From Desulfobacteraceae bacterium (GTDB taxonomy: Bacteria; Desulfobacterota; Desulfobacteria; Desulfobacterales; Desulfosarcinaceae): DNA of 64,000 nt. Position 1 is the first letter of the stretch, and each line of letters begins with the position of its first letter. Both the position numbers and the translations under genes were made by a program. Location of the stretch: the NCBI GenBank assembly GCA_013003715.1, contig JABDIN010000050.1, positions 1-64,000 on the forward strand. The letters are read 5' to 3'. Below the pieces are notes generated by a model. It was given only the letters and a program-made list of their open reading frames with translations. It was not told the origin of the DNA and searched no databases. Positions 19,339-28,386 of the stretch are shown piece after piece.

Positions 19339-19593
19339 TTACCTGCGACAACCCCGAATATCTTCATTACCGGTAACCGGTTCCATGATTATATTCCTGC
19401 CTATATCCATGAGAACGTCTTCAACGATAGATTGGCATCCCGGCGCAATACTCAATTCAATGACGCCCTTTTGGGCGTCCAGGGTCGTTAACACCGCGAT
19501 ACCGTCATAGGCTTCGAAGATAAACTTCACAAATGCGATCTTCTTCCGGTCTATCCGCAATTTCAATTTGGTTGTATATGAATTTTGTACCAT
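19339..19593 (-). CDS. DUF4911 domain protein
   Basis: 84-residue small protein. I place the start at the ATG 19593; the frame continues upstream to 19743 but would overlap the recJ start. It has a compact alpha/beta pattern: KLKLRIDRKKIAFVKFIFEAYDG, then AVLTTLDAQKGVIELSIAPGC, which match the DUF4911 domain seen in Desulfobacterota. It lies between miaB and recJ, 74 bp from and divergent to recJ. No function is known. No good ribosome binding site is seen. Confidence 0.62.
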   Translation of the reverse strand: MVQNSYTTKLKLRIDRKKIAFVKFIFEAYDGIAVLTTLDAQKGVIELSIAPGCQSIVEDVLMDIGRNIIMEPVTGNEDIRGCRR

Positions 19594-19667
19594 CTTACAA
19601 TTTACATGATCAATATTAAAGTATTTTGAACTTGCCCGACTAAAGCCATCAATGTTATGGCGCACCC

Positions 19668-21392
19668 ATGAATGCACAATGGGAAATTCAGCGGCCTGAC
19701 GAAGGTCTTGTCCACTCCATAAAAACGGCATTGAACTGCACAAGCATTACCGCCACAGTACTTGCGAACCGGCAAATTGAATCGGCCGAAGAAGCAATGT
19801 CCGTCTGGCACCCCGGCTTGGATCAACTTCGCTCGCCCTTTTCCATGAAAGGTATCGCTGAAGCCGTTGATCGGCTGCACCATGCCATCACAAAAAAAGA
19901 GCGTATACTGATATTCGGCGATTATGATGTCGACGGTATCACCGGGACGGTGATCAGCTATGAATTCCTTCGCAATTTAGGTGCCGACGTTTCATTCTAC
20001 ATCCCCCACCGCGTCTTGGAGGGATATGGATTACGATCATCCCACATTACCGAGGTAGCCTGCCCGAAAAAGGTTAATCTGATTTTCACCGTGGATTGCG
20101 GTTCATCCGGACATGAAGCCGTGGCTGCAGCAAATAATGCAGGAATTGATGTTATTATAACAGATCACCACAATATATCCAACCATCCTCCGGAAGCCGT
20201 CGCCGTGGTTAACCCGAAACAATCCGATTGTACCTCCGGATTGAAAGAATTGGCGGGGGTGGGGGTCGCTTTCTGCATTTTGATTTGTTTACGAAAAAAA
20301 TTACGTGATGCCGGGTTCTGGAAACAAGGTAAGGAGCCCAATCTGAAGCGCTATGCCGACCTTGTGGCATTGGGCACCATCGCCGATATGGTTCCCCTGA
20401 AAAAGGACAATCGTATTCTCACAAAAACCGGGATCGACGTTATCAACGAAGCGCTTCGGCCCGGTCTGAGAGCGCTGATTGGCTCCTGTGGCATCACTCC
20501 CGGAAACCTCACTGCCGAGGATATTGCGTTTAAGATCGCACCACGTTTGAATGCGGCCGGCCGTGTCAACCATGCATCCGAAGCCGTAAAACTCTTATTG
20601 GCAAGTGATAGATATACCGCTGAAAACCAGGCCCGACGGCTAAACGAGTTCAACGCCGAGCGTCAGGAAATTGAAAAGAAAATCGTGGACCGGATCCTGT
20701 CCGACATCAGGGATGAAGGTGATGAATACAGCACAAATACCATTGTCCGGGCCGAACCCGGCTGGCACGAAGGTGTATTGGGTATCGTAGCATCTAAAGT
20801 GATGAACCGATATTACAAACCGGTGATTCTACTCTCGATACGAGATGGTATTGCCATTGGATCAGCAAGAAGCATTCCCGGAGTGGATATTTATCAGGCG
20901 CTGTCAAACTGCTCATCGCACCTATTGTCATTTGGCGGCCATGAATCGGCAGCCGGTCTGAAATTGTCGATTGATTCACTTGAAGAATTCAAGGCGGCGT
21001 TTGAAACCGCGGTCGATAACATGTGCGCTGAAGAAGATATCGTACAGAAAATTATCATCGATTATGAATTGTTTTTTGCGGATATTTCACCGAACCTCAT
21101 CACCGAATTGGAAACGCTCCAGCCATTTGGTACTGGAAATCCCGCACCCTTATTCATGACAGCCGATGTGGATGTACTATCCTCGAAAATTGTCGGTGAT
21201 CACCACCGCACCATGTTTCTGAGCCAAAAAGGAGATCACCGGATCAGAATTCCAGCCATCGCATTTAACGTGGACCCTTTGACGGAATGTCCGGCACATT
21301 TTGCACGGATCGCTTATTATTTGCAATGGAATCGATGGAATGGCCGAAAGAACACTCAACTCGTGATTAAAGCATTCGGCGCTCCCGGATGA
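19668..21392 (+). CDS. recJ: Single-stranded-DNA-specific exonuclease RecJ
   Basis: 574-residue 5'-3' exonuclease acting in recombination and mismatch repair. The DHH-family motifs are present: DYDVDG at 85-90, VDCGSSGHE, TDHHN at about 164-168, and ADMVPL; the DHHA1 domain has GGHESAAGL, and a C-terminal OB domain includes QPFGTGNP. Length is normal for RecJ. The gene stands alone between a divergent DUF4911 gene and a small unknown gene. Confidence 0.95.
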   Translation: MNAQWEIQRPDEGLVHSIKTALNCTSITATVLANRQIESAEEAMSVWHPGLDQLRSPFSMKGIAEAVDRLHHAITKKERILIFGDYDVDGITGTVISYEFLRNLGADVSFYIPHRVLEGYGLRSSHITEVACPKKVNLIFTVDCGSSGHEAVAAANNAGIDVIITDHHNISNHPPEAVAVVNPKQSDCTSGLKELAGVGVAFCILICLRKKLRDAGFWKQGKEPNLKRYADLVALGTIADMVPLKKDNRILTKTGIDVINEALRPGLRALIGSCGITPGNLTAEDIAFKIAPRLNAAGRVNHASEAVKLLLASDRYTAENQARRLNEFNAERQEIEKKIVDRILSDIRDEGDEYSTNTIVRAEPGWHEGVLGIVASKVMNRYYKPVILLSIRDGIAIGSARSIPGVDIYQALSNCSSHLLSFGGHESAAGLKLSIDSLEEFKAAFETAVDNMCAEEDIVQKIIIDYELFFADISPNLITELETLQPFGTGNPAPLFMTADVDVLSSKIVGDHHRTMFLSQKGDHRIRIPAIAFNVDPLTECPAHFARIAYYLQWNRWNGRKNTQLVIKAFGAPG

Positions 21393-21444
21393 GGGAAGAA
21401 CTTATAATTCATATTTGTTGCTTTTTCCTTGCAAACCAATGGGG

Positions 21445-21472
21445 TTGACACTATTATTACGGGATTAAAAAT
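21445..21472 (+). promoter_or_regulatory. Possible sigma-70 promoter upstream of the 139-aa unknown gene
   Basis: TTGACA at 21445-21450 followed, after 16 bp, by AAAAAT (4 of 6 to TATAAT). It lies in the 228-bp AT-rich gap after recJ and would give a leader of about 140 nt before the next gene. Only the -35 is strong. Confidence 0.35.
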
Positions 21473-21620
21473 GTTTGGTAAAAATTGTTTTTAGGTATTA
21501 AATTATCTTTAATTTAAGGTAGTTAATCGTTGCGTTGCATTGGTTTCGCATCCAACACGAACGATTACCGGGTTAAAAAAATAATCCCTGAAAAATTCCA
21601 AAGGTCAAAGGTGATAATCC

Positions 21621-22040
21621 ATGGCAAAAGTATTTCGACCGAGCAATCGTGAATCCAACATCCTGTCGAAAATCGAGTCTTCGAAGGAGTATGCCCGTCG
21701 GCAGGCGATAAGCAACACCCGGGATCATCTGGATGTGCTGAGCAATACCATTTCCATGAAACTGGTGGAAAACCAGTTGGTTGAGACCACAAATAAAAAC
21801 CAATTGGAAGAACAGATTTTAAAATGTCTTGAAACACTGTGCCGTTCCGATGATTTCGATATCGACTACCGGGTGGCTCCCTTTAGAAACCTGGTGACTC
21901 AGCCCCATGTTGTCAGTCTCTATTTAACAGCATTTATCATTGAAAATCTGATCAATCATAAATCAGTAGTGGATATTTTCGGATCGGATGAAGATATTTA
22001 CCGTTGTGTTCATCAACAAGTCATGAAGACGCTTCCCTGA
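21621..22040 (+). CDS. Conserved-looking hypothetical protein
   Basis: 139-residue soluble, mostly helical protein; I do not recognise its family. It starts MAKVFRPSNRESNILSKIE, which is basic, followed by two likely helical blocks (~20-75, and ~95-139 with LYLTAFIIENLINH). It ends 2 bp before the start of a metallo-beta-lactamase-fold gene, so the two are almost certainly co-transcribed and probably translationally coupled. Nothing in it points to catalysis. Confidence 0.65.
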   Translation: MAKVFRPSNRESNILSKIESSKEYARRQAISNTRDHLDVLSNTISMKLVENQLVETTNKNQLEEQILKCLETLCRSDDFDIDYRVAPFRNLVTQPHVVSLYLTAFIIENLINHKSVVDIFGSDEDIYRCVHQQVMKTLP

Positions 22041-22042
22041 AG

Positions 22043-23053
22043 ATGGCGTCAACCGTTCAGGCACGTCTGGTCAATGCACCCGGTGACGACCCTTGTCTTT
22101 TCATATCTTTTCCCTACGCCGGCCAGGCGATTTTATTCGATGTGGGAGACATTCATTCGCTTTCCCCCAAAGACATCCTCAAGGTTGACCACGTATTCAT
22201 CACTCACACCCATATGGATCACTTCATCGGTTTTGATCACCTCCTGAGGCTGATCCTCGGTCGTGAAAAAACAATACATTTTTACGGTCCTGACGGCTTT
22301 ATTCAAAATATAGAAGGCAAACTTGCCGGGTATTCGTGGAATCTGGTGAGAGATTTTAAAAACACCTTGATCATTAAGGCTTCTGAAATTTCAGCAGGCC
22401 GGATAAAGACAAAAACATATTCCTGCCGGGATGGTTTCCATCCGGAAGAAGCTGTTGCGGTTGACTGCTTCTGCGATACTCTCCATCAAGGGGGATCATG
22501 GTCGGTTCAAGGCATCATCCTGGATCATGATATCCCGTGCCTTGCCTATTCACTTGTGGAACGGTATCGCATTAACTTCCGGCGGGACAGTATCGAAAAA
22601 CTTGGGCTCACTGTTGGTCCGTGGCTCACCGGGTTTAAAAATAAAGTATTTAACGGAGAAGATCCCCAATCTCAATTCATGGTCAAAAATGTCGCCAACA
22701 ACCTGGTGTCGTTCACATTGGATGAGCTGTTGCATGAAATTGCCATCATCACACCCGGTCGAAAAATTACCTATATTACGGATGTGGCCTATCATCGGGA
22801 AAACAAGGCAAAATTAGTCACCTTTGCAAAGGGCGCCGACCATCTCTTCATCGAGGCGGCCTTTCTGGATGAGGATAAGAAAATGGCCTTGAAGAAAAAG
22901 CATCTCACCGCCGGACAGGCCGCATACATTGCCAGAGATGCCGGTGTAAAGAAATTCAGCCTGTTCCATCATTCTCCAAGATACACCGGCATGTTTCATC
23001 GATTCAGAACTGAAGCAGAGCAGGTATATCGCCCACCGGACCTGTCGACGTAA
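22043..23053 (+). CDS. Metallo-beta-lactamase-fold hydrolase (RNase Z-like)
   Basis: 336-residue protein with the MBL metal motif HTHMDH in VFITHTHMDHFIGFDHLL, a central FEAT-like region, and further ligands in the C-terminal LKKKHLTAGQAAYIARDAGV and LFHHSPRY, the arrangement of RNase Z-like hydrolases. It differs from tRNase Z proper by a long central insertion. I start it at the ATG 22043, directly after the preceding gene; an alternative start at 22004 overlaps that gene. Substrate unknown: tRNA 3' processing or a small-molecule ester are both possible. Confidence 0.78.
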   Translation: MASTVQARLVNAPGDDPCLFISFPYAGQAILFDVGDIHSLSPKDILKVDHVFITHTHMDHFIGFDHLLRLILGREKTIHFYGPDGFIQNIEGKLAGYSWNLVRDFKNTLIIKASEISAGRIKTKTYSCRDGFHPEEAVAVDCFCDTLHQGGSWSVQGIILDHDIPCLAYSLVERYRINFRRDSIEKLGLTVGPWLTGFKNKVFNGEDPQSQFMVKNVANNLVSFTLDELLHEIAIITPGRKITYITDVAYHRENKAKLVTFAKGADHLFIEAAFLDEDKKMALKKKHLTAGQAAYIARDAGVKKFSLFHHSPRYTGMFHRFRTEAEQVYRPPDLST

Positions 23054-23146
23054 AAGCTCCCCTTCACCCGCTTGTGAACAGCCCCTCCGGGTCATGAAGG
23101 GTGAAGACCTTCAAGGAAATGGTTCCATAATGCCTCGCCGCAGGGA

Positions 23147-24925
23147 TCAGGAGATTTCATATCCATGCCAGTCTGCCGCGACTTTTTTGGCGAGTGCCGG
23201 ATCAAATTCAACCGGTTTGGGGTAGCCTTTTTTCCACCGGGCGTCGATCAGTATGGGGGGCTCGAAAACAATCCGGTTGCCGGCAATACGTCGTTGAGCC
23301 GGATGTAAGTCACGATTGGGATCGAATCGCGTAAACCAGCCCCACAGCGTCATGACATCATCCGTTAATGGCACATCCTCGGAAGCCAGTATATGGAAAA
23401 GGTATTGGCGAGTTATGCTGTTGGCGGCAAGTGCGGATTGAACCCTGTTAATGTCCATGACGTCATCCCGTGTTTTCACCATGAGAAAGGCTGGTCCCAT
23501 TGTCGACAGGCAGATTATATTCTCATCGACTTCTCTACCAGGTGGCGGAGAAGGCGGAAGTATGCGGTTGCGGTTGCCCGGGGTATCATGCCGGTTGGCC
23601 AACAGGATCAGCCGGCTCCCGACGTTCATTCGCGGACCGGTGAAATCGAGGGTATCCTGAGCCGTGGGAGATATGAGATGGATATCACTTTCGGGATCCA
23701 GATACTGCCAAACCGCCCGGCTTACAGCACGAAAATCCTTAACATCCACCTCCTCACCGACGGCGATCATTACCTTTGTAAGGGACACCTGCCCTTCTCC
23801 CAGCATCCCCATGACATGTTTCAACGCTTCGTATTCATAGGATTGCCGAACGGATATTACCGCCAGAGGATGAAAGCCGGTTTCAGGATATGCCCATAGA
23901 TCATACACTGCCGGGCGAATCAGTTGCAGCAGCGGCAGCGCCATTTTCTGGAGCGCTTCCCCGATATAGTAATCTTCCTGCACCGGCTTTCCCACGATAG
24001 TGGCAGGATAGATGGCGTTCTTCCGTGCATGGATACTGCTCACCCGGAATACAGGATATGAGGCTGCATTGGAGTAATAACCCAGATGGTCGCCGAAAGG
24101 CCCTTCCATCTGTTCATCCCCTGCCGTAACCGTCCCTTCGATTAAAAATTCCGCTCCGGCCGGAATTCCATGGCCGGTTCGCTGGCGTATAATGACCTCC
24201 AACGGTTCTCCCATGATCAGTGCCGATAATAACCGTTCATCGAGACCTTCCGGCATGGGAGCAATGGCGGCAATGATAAGTGACGGCGGTCCGCCCAATA
24301 TGACACTGACCGGTAACGGTCTACCAAAACCGGCAGCACGGTGAAAATGAAACCCCCCGCCCTTTTCGATCTGCCAATGCATACCCGTTGATTGGGCGCC
24401 ATATCGCTGAAGCCGGTACATGCCGATATTCGCGCGGCCATCTTCAGGATCAACGGTTTGAACGATGGGGAGGGTAATAAAGGGTCCACCGTCTTCAGGC
24501 CAGCAGGTCAGAACCGGCAGTCGGGTAAGGTCAGGCGGCATCATCCGGTTTTCGAGAACAGGTCCGGACCGACCTTTCTTCAATCGCGCCGCTGTGAGGG
24601 AGATCAATTGACGCCGGACACGCCACAAACCGGAAATGGAAGGCGGCATGACCGCATGAGCCAATTCGACGATTCGCTCGCCAACCGCTTCCGGCTGCCC
24701 GTGGAATACCATATTGACCCGCCGGCGAGTACCAAACAGATTGGTCACAATCGGAAACGATGATCCCTTTACGTTCTCAAATAACAGCGCCGGGCCTTTC
24801 TCGGCGATAACACGGTGTTGAATGATGGTAATTTCCTGATCCGGGCTTACCGGTTTGCGAATTCTTACCAGTTCATTGTTCGCTTCCAGGTGATCGATAA
24901 ACTCGTGTAAGTCTTTAAAACCCAA
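23147..24925 (-). CDS. UbiD family decarboxylase (likely menaquinone biosynthesis)
   Basis: 592-residue UbiD-family decarboxylase, which uses prenylated FMN to decarboxylate aromatic or unsaturated acids. Typical parts: FKDLHEFIDHLE at the start, then GPALLFENV, GPFGDHLGYYS and GKPVQEDYYIGEALQ. The start is a TTG at 24925 with GGAG 8 bp upstream; no nearby ATG fits. It is the last gene of the guaB-to-UbiD run and lies 28 bp after a UbiA prenyltransferase. In anaerobes lacking ubiquinone such a pair acts in the futalosine menaquinone pathway (MqnP/MqnL-type), which I take as the likely role. The flavin prenyltransferase partner is not in the window. Confidence 0.86.
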   Translation of the reverse strand: MGFKDLHEFIDHLEANNELVRIRKPVSPDQEITIIQHRVIAEKGPALLFENVKGSSFPIVTNLFGTRRRVNMVFHGQPEAVGERIVELAHAVMPPSISGLWRVRRQLISLTAARLKKGRSGPVLENRMMPPDLTRLPVLTCWPEDGGPFITLPIVQTVDPEDGRANIGMYRLQRYGAQSTGMHWQIEKGGGFHFHRAAGFGRPLPVSVILGGPPSLIIAAIAPMPEGLDERLLSALIMGEPLEVIIRQRTGHGIPAGAEFLIEGTVTAGDEQMEGPFGDHLGYYSNAASYPVFRVSSIHARKNAIYPATIVGKPVQEDYYIGEALQKMALPLLQLIRPAVYDLWAYPETGFHPLAVISVRQSYEYEALKHVMGMLGEGQVSLTKVMIAVGEEVDVKDFRAVSRAVWQYLDPESDIHLISPTAQDTLDFTGPRMNVGSRLILLANRHDTPGNRNRILPPSPPPGREVDENIICLSTMGPAFLMVKTRDDVMDINRVQSALAANSITRQYLFHILASEDVPLTDDVMTLWGWFTRFDPNRDLHPAQRRIAGNRIVFEPPILIDARWKKGYPKPVEFDPALAKKVAADWHGYEIS

Positions 24926-24953
24926 AGGACACGCTCCATAATCGAATTTTCAA

Positions 24954-25793
24954 TTATCCCAGGATTGGCACCATGGCGCCGGTAATACCGGCAAATGTCG
25001 AGATGGGAAAAAATCTGAACGGCAAGGGGATTTGCGGTACATACATCAGGATGAAGATGAGGCCGGCAATTGCCATGGCCGACCATGCCGCCGGACCGGC
25101 ATTTATGATCACCAAAATCAAGATCATGCATGAGACCGCCATGCCATGTACCATGGCAGCCGTTCGCTGAGCCCATGCGGATCCCAGACGCGCGGGTAGA
25201 CTGTAGATGTGATGTTTACGGTCACTGTCAATATCCATGACGGCGTATATAATATCGGCACCACTCATCCAGAAAAAAACAAAGAAGGAAAATAAAATGA
25301 TAGGCCCATCAAATGCGATCCCGCCGGACGCCGCCACAAAAGCCCCCAGGGGCGCAATTGCAAGGCATAATCCGATACCGAAGTGGCAAAGCCAGGTGAT
25401 ACGCTTGAGAAGTGAATACCCGATGAGCGGGATGATCGGAATCGGGGATAGCACCAGGCACCACCCGCCCAGAAAAAAACAGGAGGCGACATAAACGAAC
25501 AAGCCGGCACCGGCGATTTTCAATGCAGATGATACCGCCATGGATCCACTCGGCAATTCCCGATCGGCTGTCCGCGGATTCACGGCATCTATGTTCCGAT
25601 CAAAAATCCGGTTGAAGCTCATTCCGCAAATCCTGGCACCGATCGCAGCCGATAGGATGAAGGCCAATACCATGGTGGACGGAGGCCGTCCGCCGGCACC
25701 CATCCACGCCCCTGAAAAAATAAGGGGGATACTGAAGGCCGTGTGTTCGATCTTGGTAAACCGCAATATCTTCTTTACCGGTTCAATATCCAA
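24954..25793 (-). CDS. UbiA-family polyprenyltransferase (MqnP-like)
   Basis: 279-residue membrane protein with about eight hydrophobic segments. The two prenyl-diphosphate-binding aspartate motifs are visible: NRIFDRNIDAVNPRTADR in the first half and MDIDSDRKHHIYSLPARLG in the second. The NPRTADR wording is typical of the UbiA-like enzymes of the futalosine pathway. The start codon is TTG (25793-25791), with GAGG ~11 bp upstream; no ATG is available. It sits between the DegT aminotransferase gene (35 bp) and the UbiD gene (28 bp). Confidence 0.86.
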   Translation of the reverse strand: MDIEPVKKILRFTKIEHTAFSIPLIFSGAWMGAGGRPPSTMVLAFILSAAIGARICGMSFNRIFDRNIDAVNPRTADRELPSGSMAVSSALKIAGAGLFVYVASCFFLGGWCLVLSPIPIIPLIGYSLLKRITWLCHFGIGLCLAIAPLGAFVAASGGIAFDGPIILFSFFVFFWMSGADIIYAVMDIDSDRKHHIYSLPARLGSAWAQRTAAMVHGMAVSCMILILVIINAGPAAWSAMAIAGLIFILMYVPQIPLPFRFFPISTFAGITGAMVPILG

Positions 25794-25828
25794 CGGTATT
25801 GTACCTCTTGTCTTTAGTGATCAGGTGT

Positions 25829-26965
25829 TCAACCTTTATAAAAAGCAGCGATACGATCCACCACGCAGGTTTGCTGGTCCACCGTCAATTCAGGGTAGAT
25901 GGGAATGGCGATGGTATTGACCGCCGCATCCTCCGAAACCGGGAAATCACCGGATTTATACCCCAGCCCGCTGAAACATTCCTGAAGGTGAAGGGGTACG
26001 GGATAATAAACCTCGCTGCCGATTTCATGCTCAGCCAGATATTGTCGCAAGTCATCTCTTCTGTCGGGGACTCTGACCACAAACTGGTTGTAAATATGCC
26101 GGTTCTCTTTTTCCACCGGTAGTTTACATATCTTATCAAGACCGGCGGTTCCGAACATTTCGCGATATTGTGCCGCGTTTTCCTGCCTTGCGTGTGTCCA
26201 TGCATCCAGATATTTGAGTTTGACACTGACGATGGCCGCCTGCAGGGAATCCAGCCTGAAATTACCACCGACGATTTTATGGAAGTACTTGGGTTTAGAC
26301 CCATGTGCCCTTAAAATGCGCAGATTTTCGATCAGTTCGTCGGACCCCACCGTTACGATGCCGCCGTCTCCGAATGCACCTAAGTTTTTAGAGGGGAAAA
26401 AAGAGAAACAACCGAAATGGCCCATGGAACCGGCCCGGCAATTTTTATATTCCGAACCGATGGCCTGTGCGGCATCCTCAATGACGGTTAACCCATATTT
26501 TTCGGCCAGGTGCATAAGCGGGTCCATATCCGCACATTGTCCATACAGATGCACGGGAATGACGGCTTTAAGCCGTGCCTTCTGATCGGCGGTCATTTCG
26601 CCGATGACCTTATCCGCTGACTCCGGAGAAAGATTGTAAGTATCCGGATCTATGTCCGCAAATACGGGTATGGCCCCCAGCCTTGCAATACATCCGGCTG
26701 TTGCAAAGAAAGAATAGGGCGTGGTCAAGACCAGATCGCCATCTCCGATGCCGGCCGCCATCAGCGAGATGAGAAGCGCATCGGTTCCGGAGGAGACCCC
26801 CAATGCATAGGAAGAGCGGGTATAGGTCGCGATTTCGGTTTCAAGGGTCGCCACCTTGGGCCCGAGGATGAAGTGTTGGGATTCCACAACATCTTTGATC
26901 GCATCATGAATCTCTTCGGATATGGCTCGGTACTGTGGTTTTAGATCCAGAAGGGGAACTTTCAT
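25829..26965 (-). CDS. DegT/DnrJ/EryC1/StrS family aminotransferase
   Basis: 378-residue PLP-dependent sugar aminotransferase. The PLP lysine is Lys193 in FSFFPSKNLGAFGDGG, with EDAAQAIG at ~163-170 and VSSGTDALLISL at ~58-69. I start it at the ATG 26965 (MKVPLLDLKPQY), preceded by AAAGGA; the frame is open 8 codons further. It lies directly downstream of a mannose-1-phosphate guanylyltransferase gene (20 bp), which suggests formation of an aminated nucleotide sugar for surface polysaccharide. The exact sugar is unknown; related enzymes include PglE, WecE and WbpE types. Confidence 0.88.
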   Translation of the reverse strand: MKVPLLDLKPQYRAISEEIHDAIKDVVESQHFILGPKVATLETEIATYTRSSYALGVSSGTDALLISLMAAGIGDGDLVLTTPYSFFATAGCIARLGAIPVFADIDPDTYNLSPESADKVIGEMTADQKARLKAVIPVHLYGQCADMDPLMHLAEKYGLTVIEDAAQAIGSEYKNCRAGSMGHFGCFSFFPSKNLGAFGDGGIVTVGSDELIENLRILRAHGSKPKYFHKIVGGNFRLDSLQAAIVSVKLKYLDAWTHARQENAAQYREMFGTAGLDKICKLPVEKENRHIYNQFVVRVPDRRDDLRQYLAEHEIGSEVYYPVPLHLQECFSGLGYKSGDFPVSEDAAVNTIAIPIYPELTVDQQTCVVDRIAAFYKG

Positions 26966-26985
26966 GTTATTCCTTTCATTATTAA

Positions 26986-28386
26986 TCAACTTGTAATTTT
27001 GGGTGATGGATCTGCAGCGGGTGTTTTGAACGAAACACGAATCCGAACAATGGAAACCGGTTTGTCCGCATCATTGGTGAGCAGGATATCGGTGGGGTGA
27101 TCAAGGTGCACATCGCTGCCCAACTCCAGAATTCCTTGCTCACCGCCGTTCTCGAAAGCCACCTGCCCTTCGGTGACCAGAAGGTGAACCGTCTTGTATC
27201 CGTATGAGTTTTCCGGGCATTGACATGAGGGATATATCTCCAGCCGATCCACCTGATACCCCGGTCGATGCTCCAGCCGGGTGATGCTCCCCCATGGGAA
27301 ATGCACGGTCCGGTGGTGGTGATATTCTTCACGACCCCCTTTTTTCAGTTCCGATACGATGGATTTCACATCGCGGCTGCTGTCGATATCGGAGATGAAC
27401 ACGGAGTCCGGTGTATCCACAATGACCAGATTATCAACATTATTGGTGGCCACAAGGCGGCCGGCGCCCATGATAAAACAATTCTTCGTATTTTGGGTGA
27501 TAATGTCACCGTCCAACACATTAGCGTTTTGATCTTTGGCCAGAAAATCGTACAGGGATTTCCATGAGCCGATGTCACTCCAGGTAAAGTCGGACGGCAG
27601 CACCACTCCTCTTTCGGTATTTTCCATGATGGCGTAGTCGATGGAAATGTTTTCCAGCCGCCGATAATCAACAGCGCTGATCTGGCTGCCCTGTTCCAAT
27701 ATGGACGTCAGTTTTTCACAGAGATCGGATTGATGGAGGCGGAACTCTTCCAGCATCACGGAGGCCCGGAAGGTAAACATACCGGCATTCCAGAAAAATG
27801 ATCCGGCCTCGATATACTTCTCGGCGGTGGCTTTGTCCGGTTTTTCCACAAATCTCTTCAGTTTCAGCGCGCCATGGTCCATTGCCGACTCTCCCTCAAT
27901 GTAACCATACCCGGTTTCCGGATAACCGGGTTGGATACCGAAGGTGACGATGTGCCCTTGCCGGGCCAGGGAAATTGCGGCATTCAATTTGTCATGGAAC
28001 TTGGGAATATCCCCGATAACATGGTCCGCCGGAAATATGCACAGAATGGCGTCCTTGTCGGATTTCAAAATCTGCAGAACAGCGAACAATATGGCCGGTG
28101 CCGTGTTTCTGCCGCAAGGTTCACTGTAAATTTTTGACGCCGCGGAAATGCCGATGAGTTCAAGGTGCCTGGCCATCTCGTGGTAATGCTCTTTACCGCA
28201 GACAATCCGGACATTCTCCGGATCAAGAACAGGCGTCAGGCGTTTCACCGTGTTTTGTACCAGTGAATCCTGGCCGATGAATTTGACCAGTTGTTTCGGA
28301 AACAGCTCTCGTGATACCGGCCAGAGCCGTGTACCCGAGCCACCCGCCAATAACACCGGGTAGATCGTCATTTTCTTATCTGTCAT
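26986..28386 (-). CDS. manC: Mannose-1-phosphate guanylyltransferase with degenerate C-terminal cupin
   Basis: 466-residue protein of the ManC/AlgA (type II PMI-GMP) family. The N-terminal nucleotidyltransferase is intact: GGSGTRLWPVSRELFPKQ, FVEKPDKATAEKY and FFWNAGMF. The C-terminal cupin begins with the normal HHHRTVHFPWGS, but where the family has the metal-binding QMHHHRAEHW this one has PENSYGYKTVH, so phosphomannose isomerase activity is doubtful. GDP-mannose formation should remain. The chosen ATG (28386) overlaps the dnaE stop by 11 bp and has AAGGGG ~10 bp before it; an ATG at 28371 is an alternative. Confidence 0.87.
   Translation of the reverse strand: MTDKKMTIYPVLLAGGSGTRLWPVSRELFPKQLVKFIGQDSLVQNTVKRLTPVLDPENVRIVCGKEHYHEMARHLELIGISAASKIYSEPCGRNTAPAILFAVLQILKSDKDAILCIFPADHVIGDIPKFHDKLNAAISLARQGHIVTFGIQPGYPETGYGYIEGESAMDHGALKLKRFVEKPDKATAEKYIEAGSFFWNAGMFTFRASVMLEEFRLHQSDLCEKLTSILEQGSQISAVDYRRLENISIDYAIMENTERGVVLPSDFTWSDIGSWKSLYDFLAKDQNANVLDGDIITQNTKNCFIMGAGRLVATNNVDNLVIVDTPDSVFISDIDSSRDVKSIVSELKKGGREEYHHHRTVHFPWGSITRLEHRPGYQVDRLEIYPSCQCPENSYGYKTVHLLVTEGQVAFENGGEQGILELGSDVHLDHPTDILLTNDADKPVSIVRIRVSFKTPAADPSPKITS

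Noticed and set aside
19594-19743. 50-codon extension of the DUF4911 protein
   Set aside because: It overlaps the recJ start on the other strand and adds no recognisable sequence.
23059-23106. Inverted repeat CTTCACCC/GGGTGAAG after the MBL hydrolase gene
   Set aside because: The 8-bp arms have a ~29-base loop and no T-tract follows, so terminator function is not supported.
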